Shown: positions 6,709 through 7,392 of the stretch, piece after piece
How the letters are laid out: the number at the start of each line of letters is the position of its first letter
Numbering within the stretch: the stretch's first letter is position 1
Origin: Desulfobacteraceae bacterium
GTDB lineage: Bacteria > Desulfobacterota > Syntrophobacteria > BM002
NCBI GenBank assembly: GCA_002899795.1
Contig: PPDG01000403.1
Location: 1-7,392 of the forward strand
Direction of reading: 5' to 3'
Length of the DNA stretch: 7,392 nucleotides
Translations under genes and position numbers: made by a program
The notes under the pieces: generated by a model
Told to the model about the DNA's origin: nothing
Databases searched by the model: none
Seen by the model: the letters and a program-made list of their open reading frames with translations, nothing else

Positions 6709-6897
6709 ATGAATCTAGTGCCCGAGGGTGAGAACGTTAGAAAAGCGATCAAGTGGATCTCGGACAAGAAGCAATATGAACCTGAAGACTGCGGTCCTAT
6801 TATGAGCATGATAGAGAAGGCGGCCAAGAGGTTTGATCTTTCTCCAAAAGACGAAGAATTCCTCATTCGTTTCTTTTGTAGCCCCGAAAAGACCTAA
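6709..6897 (+). CDS. Small protein of unknown function, 62 residues
   Basis: I do not recognise a named domain. The sequence is soluble and charged, with two likely amphipathic helices. The first covers about residues 8-20 (ENVRKAIKWISDK) and the second about 27-42 (DCGPIMSMIEKAAKRF), followed by 'LSPKDEEFLIRFF' at about 44-56. There is no signal peptide or hydrophobic span. Two Cys (C28, C57) are not arranged as a metal site. The excellent Shine-Dalgarno and normal codon use argue that it is a real gene. It starts 84 bases after the HNH gene on the same strand with no terminator between, so it is likely co-transcribed with it. It could be a small regulator or partner of the HNH protein, but nothing in the sequence proves this. 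Confidence 0.65.
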   Translation: MNLVPEGENVRKAIKWISDKKQYEPEDCGPIMSMIEKAAKRFDLSPKDEEFLIRFFCSPEKT

Positions 6898-6970
6898 CTA
6901 TAAGAATCTATTAAATATTTTCTCAGGCCGATGCCCGGTTATCTTAACAGTACAATCGCGCAAAATTGCA

Positions 6971-7050
6971 GCTCTGAAGTCCCCCTTTGTAAAGGGGGGG
7001 CAGGACCGCTTGAGTGAGACAATCCCCCTCAACCCAAAGGGTTTTGGGAG
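6971..7050. repeat. Palindromic intergenic repeat debris
   Basis: CCCCCTT (6981-6987) and AAGGGGG (6992-6998) form a 7-bp stem around TGTA. About 30 bases later AACCC (7031-7035) pairs with GGGTT (7039-7043) across AAA, preceded by a CCCCC run at 7024-7028. The 'TCCCCCTTTGTAAAGGGGG' motif is one I know as a common dispersed intergenic repeat. The second hairpin looks like a degraded neighbour. No coding potential stands out in 6898-7126 otherwise, and there is no clear factor-independent terminator after the small gene. Confidence 0.5.
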
Positions 7051-7126
7051 AGTTGGATGAGATTGCCAGCGCTGTTCCTGCTGCAGTCACCTAGCTCTAA
7101 GGGAAAACCTCCCACAGAATTTTCGC

Positions 7127-7154
7127 TTGTAATGCATGGAAATCTGAGTACAAT
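7127..7154 (+). promoter_or_regulatory. Sigma70-like promoter for tRNA-Gln
   Basis: TTGTAA (7127-7132) and TACAAT (7149-7154) are separated by 16 bases, each one or two mismatches from consensus. Transcription would start near 7161, leaving a leader of about 37 bases before the tRNA at 7198 for RNase P to remove. A closer TATAAA at 7188-7193 is too near the tRNA 5' end to serve as its -10. Confidence 0.5.
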
Positions 7155-7197
7155 AAAAACTCCACAAAGGTAGTTCAACTCTTACTTTATAAACCGT

Positions 7198-7271
7198 TCG
7201 GGGGTCGTCTAAGGGCAGGACAGGGGTCTTTGGCACCTCTAATCTAGGTTCGAATCCTAGCCCCCGAGCCA
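7198..7271 (+). tRNA. tRNA-Gln (anticodon TTG)
   Basis: A 74-base complete cloverleaf. The acceptor stem is TCGGGGG (7198-7204) with CCCCCGA (7261-7267), then discriminator G and an encoded CCA (7269-7271). The D-arm is GTCT/GGAC around AAGGGCA. The anticodon stem is GGGGT (7223-7227) with ACCTC (7235-7239), including one G-T pair. The loop CTTTGGC places TTG at 7230-7232, decoding CAA (and CAG by wobble) as glutamine. The variable region is TAAT, and the T-arm is CTAGG-TTCGAAT-CCTAG (7244-7260). All stems close, so the gene appears functional. It is a single tRNA followed directly by a terminator, not part of a visible cluster. Confidence 0.95.
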
Positions 7272-7385
7272 ATTTAATAAAGGGCCTCCCCGCAGGGAAG
7301 GCCCTTTATTAAATTGGCCCGTAGGTTGTTGATGAGAATCTTGCGGTGAGCTTGTGCTGAGCGCAGCGAAGTAAATCCTAGCCCC
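7253..7385 (+). repeat. 12-bp direct repeat of tRNA T-arm 3' side
   Basis: AATCCTAGCCCC occurs inside the tRNA at 7253-7264 and again at 7374-7385, near the window end. The second copy is followed by ACTAAAG and not by the tRNA acceptor end. tRNA T-arm/3'-end repeats are typical of integrase attachment sites, but only ~110 bases separate the copies and no integrase is present in between. It may be a tRNA fragment, an att remnant or the start of something beyond the window. The rest of 7319-7373 shows only a REP-like phrase at 7356-7371. Confidence 0.4.
7268..7318. terminator. Long-stem bidirectional terminator after tRNA-Gln
   Basis: Two arms of 20 bases (7268-7287 and 7299-7318) are perfectly complementary. 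They enclose CCC-CGCA-GGG plus one unpaired A, which adds three more pairs. The G/C-rich inner part (AAAGGGCCT with AGGCCCTTT) followed by ATTAAATT works as an intrinsic terminator on the plus strand. The mirror-image A/T-rich flank lets it act on the minus strand too. The outermost pairs recruit the tRNA discriminator G and the CCA, so the full hairpin and the mature tRNA 3' end cannot form fully at the same time. Confidence 0.85.
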
Positions 7386-7392
7386 ACTAAAG

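Noticed and set aside
6630..6731. 33-codon ATG frame (MNRREPIV...) between the HNH and small genes
   Set aside because: It overlaps the start of the better supported 62-codon gene in another frame, and its codons read through the Shine-Dalgarno as Arg-rich junk.
311..6897. The whole window as a named phage-defence system
   Set aside because: The nuclease, ATPase and protease-like parts are suggestive, but no gene is diagnostic of a described defence system. YhaO/YhaN-like pairs have general repair roles, and the two gene groups are separated by a 171-base repeat region.
7087..7272. Minus-strand 61-codon frame over the tRNA (product begins MARGLGFEPRL)
   Set aside because: The GFEPRL run is the well-known artefact of translating the complement of a tRNA T-arm. 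The tRNA cloverleaf is complete, so this is not a gene.
1..7392. CRISPR array, insertion sequence or toxin-antitoxin pair
   Set aside because: No regularly spaced 23-47 base repeats, transposase or integrase motif, or toxin or antitoxin family was seen. The repeats present are short palindromes and 7-8 base tandems.

Overview
The window looks like bacterial chromosome of roughly even base composition. The protein families (YhaO/YhaN nuclease pair, orphan proteasome-type Ntn hydrolase, CYYCG-type HNH protein), the encoded CCA on the tRNA, and the intergenic G/C-rich palindromes and GGATTG-type repeats would fit a Desulfobacterota (deltaproteobacterial) genome. That placement rests on general recall, not on a search, and should be held loosely. 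There are no plasmid, phage or transposase genes.

Layout: (1) 1-310 is non-coding, with a G/C-rich palindrome at 14-60, a second hairpin at 98-128 and a possible promoter near 271-281. (2) 311-5459 is a tight three-gene plus-strand operon. It encodes a CxxCxxCC cysteine-cluster protein (YkgJ type), an SbcD/Mre11-like metallophosphoesterase of the YhaO type, and a 1065-residue SbcC/Rad50-like ATPase of the YhaN type. Each junction is a 4-base start/stop overlap (ATGA, then GTGA), so the three are probably translated together. (3) 5460-5630 is a repeat-rich spacer. (4) 5631-6897 holds a second plus-strand group. Its genes are a proteasome-beta-like Ntn hydrolase, an HNH endonuclease-like protein overlapping it by 29 bases, and a 62-residue protein of unknown function behind a strong Shine-Dalgarno. 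(5) 6898-7197 is non-coding with palindromic repeat debris and a sigma70-like promoter. (6) 7198-7271 is tRNA-Gln(TTG), followed at once by a long, nearly perfect hairpin terminator. The last bases of the window repeat 12 bp of the tRNA T-arm.

How the genes may work together: the phosphoesterase and the ATPase almost certainly form a two-subunit, ATP-controlled DNA end-processing complex of Mre11-Rad50 architecture. The ATPase has no zinc-hook CxxC. In the middle of its coiled coil it carries two adjacent hydrophobic segments, so the complex is probably tethered to the inner membrane. The cysteine-cluster protein is coupled to them and may supply or sense metal, but that is inference. The second group pairs a candidate threonine protease with a candidate nuclease. 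No proteasomal ATPase, Pup or phage-defence hallmark gene is visible, so a defence or stress role is only a hypothesis.
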